DNA of 32,703 bases from Devosia insulae DS-56 (lineage in GTDB: Bacteria; Pseudomonadota; Alphaproteobacteria; Rhizobiales; Devosiaceae), in the NCBI RefSeq assembly GCF_000970465.2, contig NZ_LAJE02000043.1, forward strand, positions 1 to 32,703, given 5' to 3'. Positions within the stretch are counted from its first letter, which is position 1. The number at the start of each line of letters is the position of its first letter. The position numbers and the translations under genes were made by a program. This document shows positions 1-7,574 of this stretch, one piece after another. A model generated the notes under the pieces. It was not told the origin of the DNA, made no database searches, and saw only the letters and a list, made by a program, of their open reading frames with translations.

Positions 1-15
1 GCCTTCGGCGGTCCC

Positions 16-38
16 CCTCCCCCGCCACGCGGGGGAGG
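16..38. repeat. GC-rich palindromic intergenic hairpin
   Basis: Two 10-base arms (16-25 and 29-38) are perfect complements around a 3-base loop. The same core, in reverse complement, forms the centre of the longer palindrome at 18267-18311, so this is a dispersed repeat. It lies just beyond the stop codon of the nitrate transporter ATPase gene and could end or stabilise that transcript. No T-run follows on the minus strand within the visible bases. Confidence 0.6.
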
Positions 39-56
39 ATCTCGGCACCGCCAGTG

Positions 57-851
57 CTAAGCCGCCTCAACAAACCGATGCCGTTCATACAGAAACTTCA
101 GCACCGCCTCGCGGCACTTGAGATAGGTCCGGTCGCCGGCCAGCTCGAGCCGCCGGCGCGGCCGGCCGAGCGGCACATCCAGCACTTCGCCGATCCGCGC
201 CGCCGGCCCGTTGGTCATCATCACGATCCGATCCGAGAGCAGCACCGCCTCGTCGACGTCGTGGGTGATCATGATCATGGTGTTGTGGAGCCGCTCGTGA
301 ATCTCCATCACCGCATCCTGCAGGTGCGCCCGCGTCAGCGCGTCGAGCGCCCCGAACGGCTCGTCGAGCAAGAGGATCTTCGGTTCCATCGCCAGCGCCC
401 GGGCAATGCCGACGCGCTGCTTCATGCCGCCGGAAATCTCCGCCGGCCGCTTGTCCCGGGCATGACCCATCTGCACCAGGTCGAGATTGTGCATGATCCA
501 CTCATGCCGCTCGGCCCTCGACCGCTTTGCGCCGAACACCTTCGAAACCGCCAGGTTGACGTTCTCGTAGACCGTCAGCCAGGGCAGCAGCGAATGGTTC
601 TGGAACACCACCGCCCGCTCCGGCCCCGGCCCGCTGACCACTTCCGAGCCAAGGACGATGGCGCCCGAGCTCACCTCGGTCAGCCCGGCGATCAGGTTGA
701 GCAGTGTGGACTTGCCGCAGCCCGAATGCCCGATGATCGAGATCACCTCGCCCTCGGAAATCTCCAGCGAAATGTCCTTCAGCACCTCCGAGGTCACCCC
801 GTTGCGCTCGAAGCTTTTGTCGACGTGCTCGATCTTGAGATAGCCAGCCAT
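57..851 (-). CDS. nrtD: Nitrate ABC transporter ATP-binding protein
   Basis: The 264-residue ATPase energises nitrate/nitrite import at the inner face of the cytoplasmic membrane. Visible motifs are a Walker A (GHSGCGKST, residues 41-49), a Q-loop near residue 84, the signature SGGMKQR (about 140-146), Walker B ILLLDEP (159-165) and an H-loop ITHD. It has one nucleotide-binding domain and no C-terminal solute-binding fusion, so it is NrtD-type rather than cyanobacterial NrtC-type. The frame stays open upstream, but that stretch overlaps the permease gene; the ATG at 849-851 just precedes the conserved first strand. It follows nrtB after 11 bases and is the last visible gene of nrtA-nrtB-nrtD. 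The Tau/Ssu ATPases for sulfonates are close relatives. The nitrate assignment rests on the neighbouring nrtA and nasST. Confidence 0.9.
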   Translation of the reverse strand: MAGYLKIEHVDKSFERNGVTSEVLKDISLEISEGEVISIIGHSGCGKSTLLNLIAGLTEVSSGAIVLGSEVVSGPGPERAVVFQNHSLLPWLTVYENVNLAVSKVFGAKRSRAERHEWIMHNLDLVQMGHARDKRPAEISGGMKQRVGIARALAMEPKILLLDEPFGALDALTRAHLQDAVMEIHERLHNTMIMITHDVDEAVLLSDRIVMMTNGPAARIGEVLDVPLGRPRRRLELAGDRTYLKCREAVLKFLYERHRFVEAA

Positions 852-862
852 GGTGCTCTTCC

Positions 863-1747
863 TCAGTTCGCGGCTGTGCCGCGGGTGATGAAGGCGCCGA
901 AGCCGGCAACCAGGCGATCGAGCATGAAGCCGACCACGCCGATATAGACCAGCGCCACGATGATGTCGGGCAAGCGCGACGAGTTCCACGCATCCCAGAT
1001 GAAAAAGCCGATGCCGACCCCGCCGGTGAGCATTTCGGCCGCGACGATGGCCAGCCAGCTGAGCCCGATGCCGATCCGCAAACCGGTGAAAATGTACGGC
1101 GCCGCGGCCGGCACCATCACCTTGAAGAAGAACTCGATCGGATTGAGCCGCAGGATTGCCGCGACGTTCCGGTAGTCGTTCGGGATGTTCCGCACGCCCA
1201 CCGCGGTGTTGATGATCACCGGCCACACGGCGGTGATGAAGATGACAAAGATGGCCGATGGGTGACTGTCGCGAAAGGCCGCCAGCGACAGCGGCAGCCA
1301 GGCCAAAGGCGGAACAGTGCGAAGGATCTGGAAGATCGGGTCGAGCCCGCGCATCGCCCAGACCGATTGCCCGATAAACGCCCCGACCGCCACGCCCACC
1401 AGGGCGGCAAGGCCGAAGCCGACAGCGACCCGCTGCAGCGACGCAAATACCCGCCAGGCGAGCCCGATATCGCCATTGCCATAGTCGAAGAACGGGTTCC
1501 AGATCAGTTCGCCCGCCTGCTCCCACACCACCGAGGGCGGCGGCAGCGAGGCGCCCGGGGTCGAGCAGGCGATCTGCCAGATCAACAGGATCAACAGGAT
1601 GACGATCAGCGGCGGCACCACGGAGCGCGCGACGCCCGTGGCGAGCTTCTGCATGTCGATCCTGCGGCTGGCGGGCTGTGCCGGAAAAGCGAACACCTTC
1701 GCCTTCTTGGTCGGCACGACGGTTTCGAACTGGGCCTCTGCACTCAT
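863..1747 (-). CDS. nrtB: Nitrate ABC transporter permease
   Basis: A 294-residue integral membrane subunit of the nitrate importer. A cytoplasmic N-terminus of about 40 residues is followed by a strong first membrane segment (rich in V, I and L, ending near the LIWQIA stretch) and several further hydrophobic segments. The EAA-type loop that contacts the ATPase lies around the run AAILRLNPIEFFFKVMVPAA. Length and architecture fit the NrtB/TauC/SsuC group of the BPD_transp_1 family. The start is the ATG at 1745-1747; the ribosome-binding site is weak, with GGAC about 8 bases upstream. It sits between nrtA (72 bases upstream) and nrtD (11 bases downstream), so the three should be cotranscribed. 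Confidence 0.9.
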   Translation of the reverse strand: MSAEAQFETVVPTKKAKVFAFPAQPASRRIDMQKLATGVARSVVPPLIVILLILLIWQIACSTPGASLPPPSVVWEQAGELIWNPFFDYGNGDIGLAWRVFASLQRVAVGFGLAALVGVAVGAFIGQSVWAMRGLDPIFQILRTVPPLAWLPLSLAAFRDSHPSAIFVIFITAVWPVIINTAVGVRNIPNDYRNVAAILRLNPIEFFFKVMVPAAAPYIFTGLRIGIGLSWLAIVAAEMLTGGVGIGFFIWDAWNSSRLPDIIVALVYIGVVGFMLDRLVAGFGAFITRGTAAN

Positions 1748-1819
1748 GATTGCTGGTCCGTACTGAGAGGGAAAAAGTGGCGCCGAGCCGGGGTTAAGCC
1801 CGGCGCCAGTCAGGGGACA

Positions 1820-3124
1820 TCAGCCGAGAGCGGTGATCGCGAGGCTCTCGAGATAGGCGGAGGGGTTTTCGGGATCGAACACTTTGCCGTCGAAGAAGGT
1901 CTCCGGCCCGCGCGAGCTCGAAGCCGGGATGTCGGCCGCTGCGACGCCGAGCGTCTTGGCCGCATCGCGCCACAGGTCCTCGCGGTTCACCTGGTCGACC
2001 AGCGCCTTCACGTCGGTTTCGGCCGGCAGGTACCCCCAGCGGATATCTTCGGTGAGGAACCACGCATCATGGCTCTTGAACGGATAGGAGACGCCGCCCT
2101 TCCAGAACTTCATCTCCAGCCCAGTCGCCGTCTCCACGCGGCCATTGCCGTAGTTGATGTCGCCCTTGAGGCGCCCGAGCACATCGGCAGCGGGTACGTT
2201 GAACCACGACCGCTTGCTGAGGATATCGGCCATCTCCTCCTTGTTGGCGAAGTCGTCAGCCCATTGCTGGGCCTCCATCACAGCCATCAGAATGGCTCGC
2301 ACCGCATTGGGATTTGCTTCGATGAAGTCATTACGCAGACCGAGCGCCTTCTCCGGGTGTCCCTTCCAGAGCTCGCCGGTGGTCGCGGCTGTGAAGCCGA
2401 TGCCCTGGTTGACCAGCTGCTCGTTCCACGGCTCACCGACGCAGAATGCGTCCATGTTGCCAACTTTCATATTGGCGACCATCTGCGGTGGCGGCACCAC
2501 CACGGTGGTGACGTCCTTGTTGGGATCGATGCCTGCCGCCGCGAGCCAGTAGCGGATCCACAAATCGTGCGTGCCGCCCGGGAAGGTCATGGCCACGGTG
2601 ACGTCCTTGCCGCTCGCCTTCCTGGCCGCAAAAACCTCCTTCAGCGGACCGGCATCGAGACCCACACCGACATCCTTGTACTCCTGGGCGACCGACAGGC
2701 CCTGGCTGTCATAGTTGAGCCGCGCCACGATCGACATCGGCAGCGGCACGTTGTTCTGCGTCACCTTGCCGGTCGAAATCAGGTAGGGCATCGGCGTCAG
2801 GATATGCGCCCCGTCGATGCCGTTGGCCGCGCCGCCCAGCACCAGGTTGTCGCGCGTCGCGCCCCAGCTGGCTTGCTTCAGCACTTCGACGTCGGGCACG
2901 CCATGCTTGGCGAAGAGCCCCTTTTCCCTGGCAACGATCAACGGCGCGGCGTCGGTCAGCGCGATGAAGCCAAGCTTGGCGCCGGTGACTTCAGGGCCCG
3001 CTCCTTGGGCAAAGGCGCCGGAGGGGAACAGGGTTTTGGCCGCCACGAGCGTTGCCGCGGTTGCCGTAGTGCCCGCGAGGAAAGCCCGGCGGGTGAGGAG
3101 GGAGGTGGTGGTCGGTCTGGTCAT
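1820..3124 (-). CDS. nrtA: Nitrate-binding protein, Tat-exported
   Basis: A 434-residue periplasmic or membrane-tethered solute-binding protein of the NrtA/CmpA family that delivers nitrate to NrtB. The N-terminus has a twin-arginine signal (TRRAFLAG followed by an Ala/Thr-rich hydrophobic stretch, cleavage likely near GAFAQG). The body has the family hallmarks: AREKGLF, a TPMPYLIS stretch, PGGTHDLWIRYWLAAAGIDP and DAFCVGEPWNEQLV. The frame extends further upstream, but that part covers the leader structures. The ATG at 3122-3124 has a good Shine-Dalgarno (GGAGAG) and begins the Tat signal, so it is chosen. First gene of nrtABD. Expression is probably controlled by nitrogen status through sigma-54 and by nitrate through NasS/NasT. 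Confidence 0.93.
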   Translation of the reverse strand: MTRPTTTSLLTRRAFLAGTTATAATLVAAKTLFPSGAFAQGAGPEVTGAKLGFIALTDAAPLIVAREKGLFAKHGVPDVEVLKQASWGATRDNLVLGGAANGIDGAHILTPMPYLISTGKVTQNNVPLPMSIVARLNYDSQGLSVAQEYKDVGVGLDAGPLKEVFAARKASGKDVTVAMTFPGGTHDLWIRYWLAAAGIDPNKDVTTVVVPPPQMVANMKVGNMDAFCVGEPWNEQLVNQGIGFTAATTGELWKGHPEKALGLRNDFIEANPNAVRAILMAVMEAQQWADDFANKEEMADILSKRSWFNVPAADVLGRLKGDINYGNGRVETATGLEMKFWKGGVSYPFKSHDAWFLTEDIRWGYLPAETDVKALVDQVNREDLWRDAAKTLGVAAADIPASSSRGPETFFDGKVFDPENPSAYLESLAITALG

Positions 3125-3178
3125 CAAGTCTCTCCGAGTGATGCGATCAGCCGGCGCCCCGAAGTGCCCCTCGGCCCC

Positions 3179-3260
3179 AAAACGACAAAGCCGCCAACAG
3201 GTCTTGCACGCTGGTCCGGAGACCAGTCGGCGTTCCCGTTGGCGGCTTTGCCTGTCGTGG
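3179..3260 (-). terminator. Leader terminator (attenuator) of nrtA
   Basis: On the minus strand a 12-base arm (3249-3238, AAAGCCGCCAAC) pairs perfectly with 3198-3187 (GTTGGCGGCTTT). The stem can be extended by ACGAC (3258-3254) with GTCGT (3186-3182), leaving a small bulge. A short T-run (3182-3179) follows. The long apical loop contains its own hairpin (CTGGTC/GACCAG, 3226-3211). The structure lies about 55 bases before the nrtA start and its 5' arm overlaps the second ANTAR hairpin, so the two should be mutually exclusive. That is the expected arrangement for NasT-type antitermination. Confidence 0.7.
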
Positions 3261-3280
3261 GGCGCCCACCGTTGGACGCC
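3241..3280 (-). promoter_or_regulatory. ANTAR-type two-hairpin RNA motif (NasT target)
   Basis: Read on the minus strand, 3280-3261 forms a 7-bp stem (GGCGTCC with GGGCGCC, one G-U pair) closed by the hexaloop AACGGT. Eight bases later, 3252-3241 forms GGC-AAAGCC-GCC, a short stem with a second hexaloop. Both loops have A at position 1 and G at position 4, the known signature of RNAs bound by ANTAR-domain antiterminators. The second stem is only 3 bp, which is the weak point. It uses the 5' arm of the downstream terminator, so NasT binding here should prevent termination ahead of nrtA. Confidence 0.7.
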
Positions 3281-3313
3281 GAATGATCGCGAATTTGCGT
3301 TCGGGAAACACAA

Positions 3314-3329
3314 TGCACGCGCCGTGCCA
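3314..3329 (-). promoter_or_regulatory. Sigma-54 (RpoN) -24/-12 promoter candidate for nrtA
   Basis: On the minus strand the 16 bases TGGCACGGCGCGTGCA match the RpoN consensus TGGCAC-N5-TTGCA. The invariant GG and GC have the required spacing, and the only mismatch is G for T at the first base of the -12 element. Transcription would start near 3302, about 20 bases before the first ANTAR hairpin, giving a leader of roughly 180 bases. A sigma-54 promoter implies activation by an NtrC-type protein under nitrogen limitation. Confidence 0.65.
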
Positions 3330-3444
3330 AACTGGGGTAGCGCGATAAGTGATGAGGTTTCAGATGGTTAGGTGCGTGGTTGAAAATTGGGCAGGGGTGG
3401 AAACTGCTCAATCAGAATCCACTCGCCCACAATTTGCACGCAAC

Positions 3445-3469
3445 ATAGGCAATTATCAGATATGCCTAT
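3445..3469. promoter_or_regulatory. Inverted repeat upstream of nrtA promoter
   Basis: Seven-base arms ATAGGCA (3445-3451) and TGCCTAT (3463-3469) are separated by 11 AT-rich bases, about 115-155 bases upstream of the sigma-54 promoter, where an enhancer-binding activator would sit. The arms do not match the usual NtrC consensus (GCAC-N7-GTGC). A perfect 10-base palindrome TTTGCGCAAA lies next to it at 3472-3481. Which protein binds, if any, cannot be told from the sequence. Confidence 0.35.
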
Positions 3470-3512
3470 CGTTTGCGCAAAGCTCGAGATGACGGTGCTG
3501 GGCCACCTGACT

Positions 3513-3651
3513 GATAGAGACGGCCCCCTCCCGGCCTCCCCCATGAAGGGGGAGGTGAAGCGTCGAGGCTCTGTCTTCCATCGTGCCTAGTGAACCGGCG
3601 GGGCACCTCCCCCTTCATGGGGGAGGATGGGAGGGGGTCGTCTGCTTCAGT
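3513..3651 (+). repeat. 139-bp palindromic repeat element, copy 1
   Basis: This element recurs as its reverse complement at 10564-10702 with the same length and about seven mismatches. Each copy has two GC-rich arms, each containing a CCTCCCCC-ATGAA-GGGGGAGG-type inner hairpin, and the two arms are themselves roughly inverted, joined by a non-palindromic centre of about 45 bases. It lies between nasS and the nrtA leader. No transposase is present, so it is either a miniature non-autonomous element or a REP/BIME-like intergenic repeat. Confidence 0.8.
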
Positions 3652-3663
3652 GACGCGCCTAAA

Positions 3664-4875
3664 CTACGGCGCCCGCTGCCCCGCAATATACGCCTCGACC
3701 TGATCCGGATCGAACGGCACCCCGTCGAAGAATCCGTCCGGCCCGATCACCAGCGTGCCCGCTGTCGACGCTACCTCGGTCGGCGCGGACAGCAGCCCCT
3801 CGACCTTGCTGTCGGCGAGCGGCATCGGCACCCCGAGCGGCGCCAGGGCTGAGCGATAGACATCCGGGCGGAAGGTCATGGCCGCGGCGCGCGCCCGCTC
3901 GGCTTTGTGCTCGACCTCGCCCCAGCGCACCATCTGGCTGTAGAACCACGCCGCGTGGCTGGTCCACGGGAAGTTGGCTGCCCCGGCATAAGGAACGAAG
4001 TGCTCCGGCACCATTGCCGTCGCCCCGCCACCGATATCGAACTGCCCATTCAGCGCCGGGAGGATCAACTCCGCCGGCAGCCCGAGATAATGCGGCGCCG
4101 CCATGATCGCGGCGATCTCTTGATGGTTGACGCTCTCGCCGCACCACACCGCGGCATGGTGCACCGCCCGGATCAGCCCGGCGACGATGTCGCTATTGGC
4201 CTCGGCCCAATGCGCCCGCATGCCGATCACCTTGTCGGGGCTCGAGCGCCAGATCGCGGCCTTCACCGTGGCGATATGCGCCCCGGCATTCTTCACCCCG
4301 ACCGTGTTCCACGGTTCGCCGACGCAATAACCATCGATGCCTCCCGAGCCGAGCGCCTCGGGCAGCAGCGGCGGTGGCAGCACCACGATCTCGATATCGC
4401 GCTCCGGCACGATGCCGCTCGCCATCAGCCAGTAGCGCAGTTCGTAATTATGCGACGAGGTCTGGTGCACCACGCCGAACCGCAGCTTCTGCTGCGACGA
4501 CGCAACCACCTGCTTGAGCGCCGCGCCGACCGGCCCGGCCGCGAGCGTCGCCGGCGCCCCGGCATCGGCCAGCCGCGCCCAGAGCCCGGCGCTCACCGTC
4601 ACCCCATTATTGCCCAGCCCCAGCATCATCGGGGTGATCATCGGCACCGATAGCGGGTTGAGGCCCAGCGTCGCAGCAATCGGCATCGGCGCCAGCATCT
4701 GGGCGAAATCGAAATGCCCCAAAGCCGCCCGGTCGCGGATATTGGCCCACGAGGTCTCCTTGACCAGATGCAGGTCGAGCCCCTCGGCCGCCGCGAACCC
4801 CTTTTCCCGCGCCAGCACCAGCAGCACGCTGTCGAGCAAGGGCAGGAAACCGGCGGAGAGGGCAATGAGCGACAT
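3664..4875 (-). CDS. nasS: Nitrate sensor NasS (NrtA-like, cytoplasmic)
   Basis: A 403-residue protein of the NrtA/CmpA fold without a signal peptide: the mature-like motif AREKGFAAAEGLDLHLVKE starts about residue 23. Further family motifs are FDFAQMLAPMPIAA, the SHNYELRYWLMASGI stretch and GIDGYCVGEPWNTVGV, each with a counterpart in the exported NrtA at 1820-3124. In characterised systems NasS holds NasT inactive in the absence of nitrate and releases it when nitrate or nitrite binds. The ATG at 4873-4875 lies two bases after the nasT stop codon, indicating translational coupling and fixed stoichiometry. A periplasmic binding role is unlikely because no export signal is present. Confidence 0.9.
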   Translation of the reverse strand: MSLIALSAGFLPLLDSVLLVLAREKGFAAAEGLDLHLVKETSWANIRDRAALGHFDFAQMLAPMPIAATLGLNPLSVPMITPMMLGLGNNGVTVSAGLWARLADAGAPATLAAGPVGAALKQVVASSQQKLRFGVVHQTSSHNYELRYWLMASGIVPERDIEIVVLPPPLLPEALGSGGIDGYCVGEPWNTVGVKNAGAHIATVKAAIWRSSPDKVIGMRAHWAEANSDIVAGLIRAVHHAAVWCGESVNHQEIAAIMAAPHYLGLPAELILPALNGQFDIGGGATAMVPEHFVPYAGAANFPWTSHAAWFYSQMVRWGEVEHKAERARAAAMTFRPDVYRSALAPLGVPMPLADSKVEGLLSAPTEVASTAGTLVIGPDGFFDGVPFDPDQVEAYIAGQRAP

Positions 4876-4877
4876 GA

Positions 4878-5474
4878 TTATTCCTCTGGGCCGAGCAGGC
4901 TGTCGGCCGTCACCAGGCTCTGGGCAATATCGACGATGCGGCGGTTCTGGTTCATCGCGGTCTTGCGCAGCAGCTTGTAGGCATCGGCCTCGCTGAGCCC
5001 GCGGGTGCGCAACAGGATCGCCTTGGCCTGGTCGATGACCTTGCGATCCTCGAGTTCGCTGCGCGCCTGCTCCAGTTCCCGCGTCAGCCGGGCAAAGGCG
5101 TTGAAGCGGCTCACCGCCATATCGAGGATCGGTTTCACCCGCTCCTTCTTCAGCCCGTCGACCACATAGGCCGAGACCCCCGCCTCCACCGCCGCCTCGA
5201 TCGCCGAAGCGTCCGAGCGGTCGACAAACATGGCGATGGGCTTTTTCAGCGCCCGGCTCAGCGTGAAGAAATGCTCCAGCCGATCGCGATTGGGGTTCTC
5301 GAGGTCGATCACCACCACGTCGGGCATGTCGCGCTCGATGACCCGCGCCACCTCGTTGATCTCGTTGACCACCGTGACCCGGGCATGGCCGGCCTCACGC
5401 AATCCGTCCTCGATGATCGAGGCACGGATGCGGTTCTCGTCGATCACCAGAATGGCGAGGTCCTGTACCGGCAT
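4878..5474 (-). CDS. nasT: ANTAR-domain antiterminator NasT
   Basis: A 198-residue RNA-binding antitermination regulator of nitrate assimilation. Residues about 5-120 form a receiver-like domain (LAILVIDENR, VVVIDLENP with Asp57 at the phospho-acceptor position). A coiled-coil linker (about 125-145) leads into the C-terminal ANTAR domain (about 140-190) with its typical pattern: RKVIDQAKAILLRTRGLSEADAYKLLRKTAM. The frame can be extended to a TTG at 5523-5525 (215 aa), but the extra residues look non-conserved and the ATG at 5472-5474 gives the usual NasT length. NasS follows immediately. The likely target is the two-hairpin leader motif at 3241-3280, about 1.6 kb downstream on the same strand. 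Confidence 0.9.
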   Translation of the reverse strand: MPVQDLAILVIDENRIRASIIEDGLREAGHARVTVVNEINEVARVIERDMPDVVVIDLENPNRDRLEHFFTLSRALKKPIAMFVDRSDASAIEAAVEAGVSAYVVDGLKKERVKPILDMAVSRFNAFARLTRELEQARSELEDRKVIDQAKAILLRTRGLSEADAYKLLRKTAMNQNRRIVDIAQSLVTADSLLGPEE

Positions 5475-5617
5475 GGCCCCGTTATCGGCATGTTCGAGCT
5501 GCACAATCAAGCGCCGGTTTCGCAACCCTGCCCATCATTTCAGCGGCGATTTCTGAATTCCATTTGACTTAATAAATCCGCCGTCACAGTCTCCCGGTCC
5601 AGCCTAGGAGGGACGCC

Positions 5618-6766
5618 TTGGGCCTGAGGGGGACGAACCAGGAATTCGGACGGCCGTACAACCGGCGCATCGTCCTTGAAGCCATCCGTGCGACTGGCCC
5701 GACCACCCGTGGCCGCATCGCGGCGGAGGTTGGCCTCACTGTCCAGACCGTCTCCACCATCATCCGCGAGCTCGAAGAGCAGGGTTACATCCTCTCCAAC
5801 CGCGAGGAGCCGCGCGGTCGCGGCCTGCCGCCGACGACGCTGCGCATCAACCCCGAGGGCGGCTATGCCATCGGCGTCTACATCACCCCGCTCGGGCTCG
5901 ATGCAGCGCTGATCAATCTCGCCGGCGACGTCGTCGGCTCGGTCCACAGCAATGCCGCCCGCTGCAGCCCGGACGAAGCCTTCACCCTGATCGGCAGCAT
6001 GGTCGCCGAGCTGCGCGCCCTGCGTGGCGGCGCCCGCATGCTTGGCGTCGGCCTGTCGCTGCCCGGTCCGTTCGGCGTCGAGTCGATGAGCTTTGTTGGC
6101 CCCACCACCATGGTCGGCTGGGGCAATGTCGCGCTGCGCGAACGGCTTGCCGAAGTCACGGGCCTGCCCGCCTTCATCGAATCCGATATGGCCGCCGCCG
6201 CGTTGGGCGAGCGGCTCTATGGCCGCGGCGCCGAGTTCGCCGATTTCTACTACCTGTTCATCGGCGTCGGCCTCGGCGGCATCATGGTGCATGAAGGGGT
6301 GGGCCAGCGCGGCGCCTGGGGCAATGCCGGCGAGATCAGTCACATCCCGATCGTTCCCGATGGCGAGCTCTGCCCCTGCGGCAATCGCGGCTGCCTCGAA
6401 CGCTATGTTTCGCTCGAAGCCTTCAACCGGCGGGGGCTCGGCGAGGCTGCCTATGCCGACGCCATCGGCCCGCAACTGCGCGCCGCCCTCATCACGATCG
6501 AGAACCTGTTCGACCCCGAGACGGTGATCCTCGGCGGCCTCGCGCCGCCGAGCCTCAGCGCCGAGCTGGCCCGCGTCGCCGCCGAGCTGCCCAATTCGGT
6601 TTCGGCTCGCCACGACCGCAAGGCGCCACGGCTGATCATCTCCGATGGCGGCCCGCACACCGTGCTGCGCGGCGCCGCGGCGCTGGCGGTTGCCGGCGTG
6701 CTCTCGCCCCGCTTCGGCCAGCTTTTCGCTCCCGGCCAAACTCAGCTCAAGGGACTTGCCGCATGA
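5618..6766 (+). CDS. ROK-family transcriptional regulator
   Basis: The 382-residue protein is a sugar-responsive DNA-binding regulator. An N-terminal winged helix-turn-helix (about residues 15-60, recognition part [14 protein letters not shown]) is followed by a ROK domain. The ROK zinc site is intact (His242, then CPCGNRGC with Cys252, 254, 259). The ATP-binding DxGGT motif is replaced by YAIGVYITP, and the usual NDAN is SDMA (190-193), so it is probably a sensor and not a kinase. The start is a TTG at 5618 with an excellent Shine-Dalgarno (AGGAGG) about 6 bases away; any later start would remove the DNA-binding helix. Its stop overlaps the next ATG (ATGA), so it is cotranscribed with the sugar importer it presumably controls. 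Confidence 0.88.
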   Translation: MGLRGTNQEFGRPYNRRIVLEAIRATGPTTRGRIAAEVGLTVQTVSTIIRELEEQGYILSNREEPRGRGLPPTTLRINPEGGYAIGVYITPLGLDAALINLAGDVVGSVHSNAARCSPDEAFTLIGSMVAELRALRGGARMLGVGLSLPGPFGVESMSFVGPTTMVGWGNVALRERLAEVTGLPAFIESDMAAAALGERLYGRGAEFADFYYLFIGVGLGGIMVHEGVGQRGAWGNAGEISHIPIVPDGELCPCGNRGCLERYVSLEAFNRRGLGEAAYADAIGPQLRAALITIENLFDPETVILGGLAPPSLSAELARVAAELPNSVSARHDRKAPRLIISDGGPHTVLRGAAALAVAGVLSPRFGQLFAPGQTQLKGLAA

Positions 6767-7533
6767 CCAGCTTCGCCCCGCTGCTCGTCCTCGACGACAT
6801 CAGGAAGAATTATGGCGCTATCGAAGCGCTGAAGAGCATCAGCTTCACTATCGGCAAGGGCGAAGTGGTGGCGCTGCTCGGCGACAATGGCGCCGGCAAA
6901 TCGACCCTGGTGAAGATCATCGCCGGCGGACTCGAACCCACCTCCGGCCGGATGACCTTCGACGGCCGCGACTTCCTCGCCAAATCGCCCTCGGAGGCCA
7001 AGGCCGCCGGCATCGAGACGGTCTACCAGGACCTGTCGCTCGCCACCAATGTCGATGTCGTCGCCAACTTCTTCATGGGCCGCGAGATCACCAGGAAGGT
7101 GCTGGGCATGTCGGTGCTCGACGAAAAGGCCATGGAGGCCGTCGTCGCCAAGGCCCTTGCCAGCGCCGGCACCAGGATCCCGTCGCTGCGCACCAAGGTC
7201 GAGCATCTCTCGGGCGGCCAGCGCCAGGCCATCGAGCTCAATCGGTTCGTCCACTGGGGTGGCAAGCTCGTCTTGCTCGACGAACCCTTTGCGGCGCTCG
7301 GCGTCGAGCAGACCCGCCGCGGCCTCGAGATGATCCGCGCCGTCGCCAACCAGGGGATCGGCGTCGTCATCATTACTCACATCATGCAGCAGGCTTTCCA
7401 GGTCGCCGACCGGATCGTGGTGATCCGCCAGGGCGTCGTGGCCGGCGATGTTGCAACCAAGGATACGAGCCCCGATGCGGTGGTCAACATGATCACCGGG
7501 GAAACCCTGGCCGCTGCCGGAGCGGCTGGTTGA
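6763..7533 (+). CDS. Sugar ABC transporter ATP-binding protein (FrcA-like)
   Basis: A 256-residue single-domain ATPase of the carbohydrate uptake (CUT2) class. Walker [10 protein letters not shown] is at 40-48, signature LSGGQRQ at 149-155, Walker B LVLLDEP at 169-175, and the switch histidine is in IITHIM. Most CUT2 ATPases (RbsA, XylG) carry two domains in about 500 residues; the single-domain form is that of the rhizobial fructose importer FrcA, so the active complex would be a homodimer. The signature helix reads [10 protein letters not shown] where a typical ATPase has AIARAL. It overlaps the ROK gene by four bases and is followed 41 bases later by the binding-protein gene. The substrate cannot be read from sequence; a monosaccharide is expected. 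Confidence 0.9.
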   Translation: MTSFAPLLVLDDIRKNYGAIEALKSISFTIGKGEVVALLGDNGAGKSTLVKIIAGGLEPTSGRMTFDGRDFLAKSPSEAKAAGIETVYQDLSLATNVDVVANFFMGREITRKVLGMSVLDEKAMEAVVAKALASAGTRIPSLRTKVEHLSGGQRQAIELNRFVHWGGKLVLLDEPFAALGVEQTRRGLEMIRAVANQGIGVVIITHIMQQAFQVADRIVVIRQGVVAGDVATKDTSPDAVVNMITGETLAAAGAAG

Positions 7534-7574
7534 GGGGCAGAACAAGGAAATCCGGCAAACAGGAGCGAACGAAA

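Noticed and set aside
852-1526. Open frame extending the nitrate ATPase gene upstream on the minus strand
   Set aside because: It overlaps the permease gene and shows no conserved sequence; the ATG at 849-851 gives a full ATPase.
3387-3852. Short plus-strand open frames over the nrtA leader and the 139-bp repeat
   Set aside because: They are products of the repeat and of the antisense of nasS, with no recognisable protein features.
5475-5525. TTG start giving a 17-residue longer NasT
   Set aside because: The extra residues are not part of the receiver fold, and the ATG at 5472-5474 gives the usual family length; it cannot be fully excluded.
5564-5592. TTGACT as a -35 box for the ROK gene
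   Set aside because: The hexamer is good, but no acceptable -10 follows at 16-18 bases.
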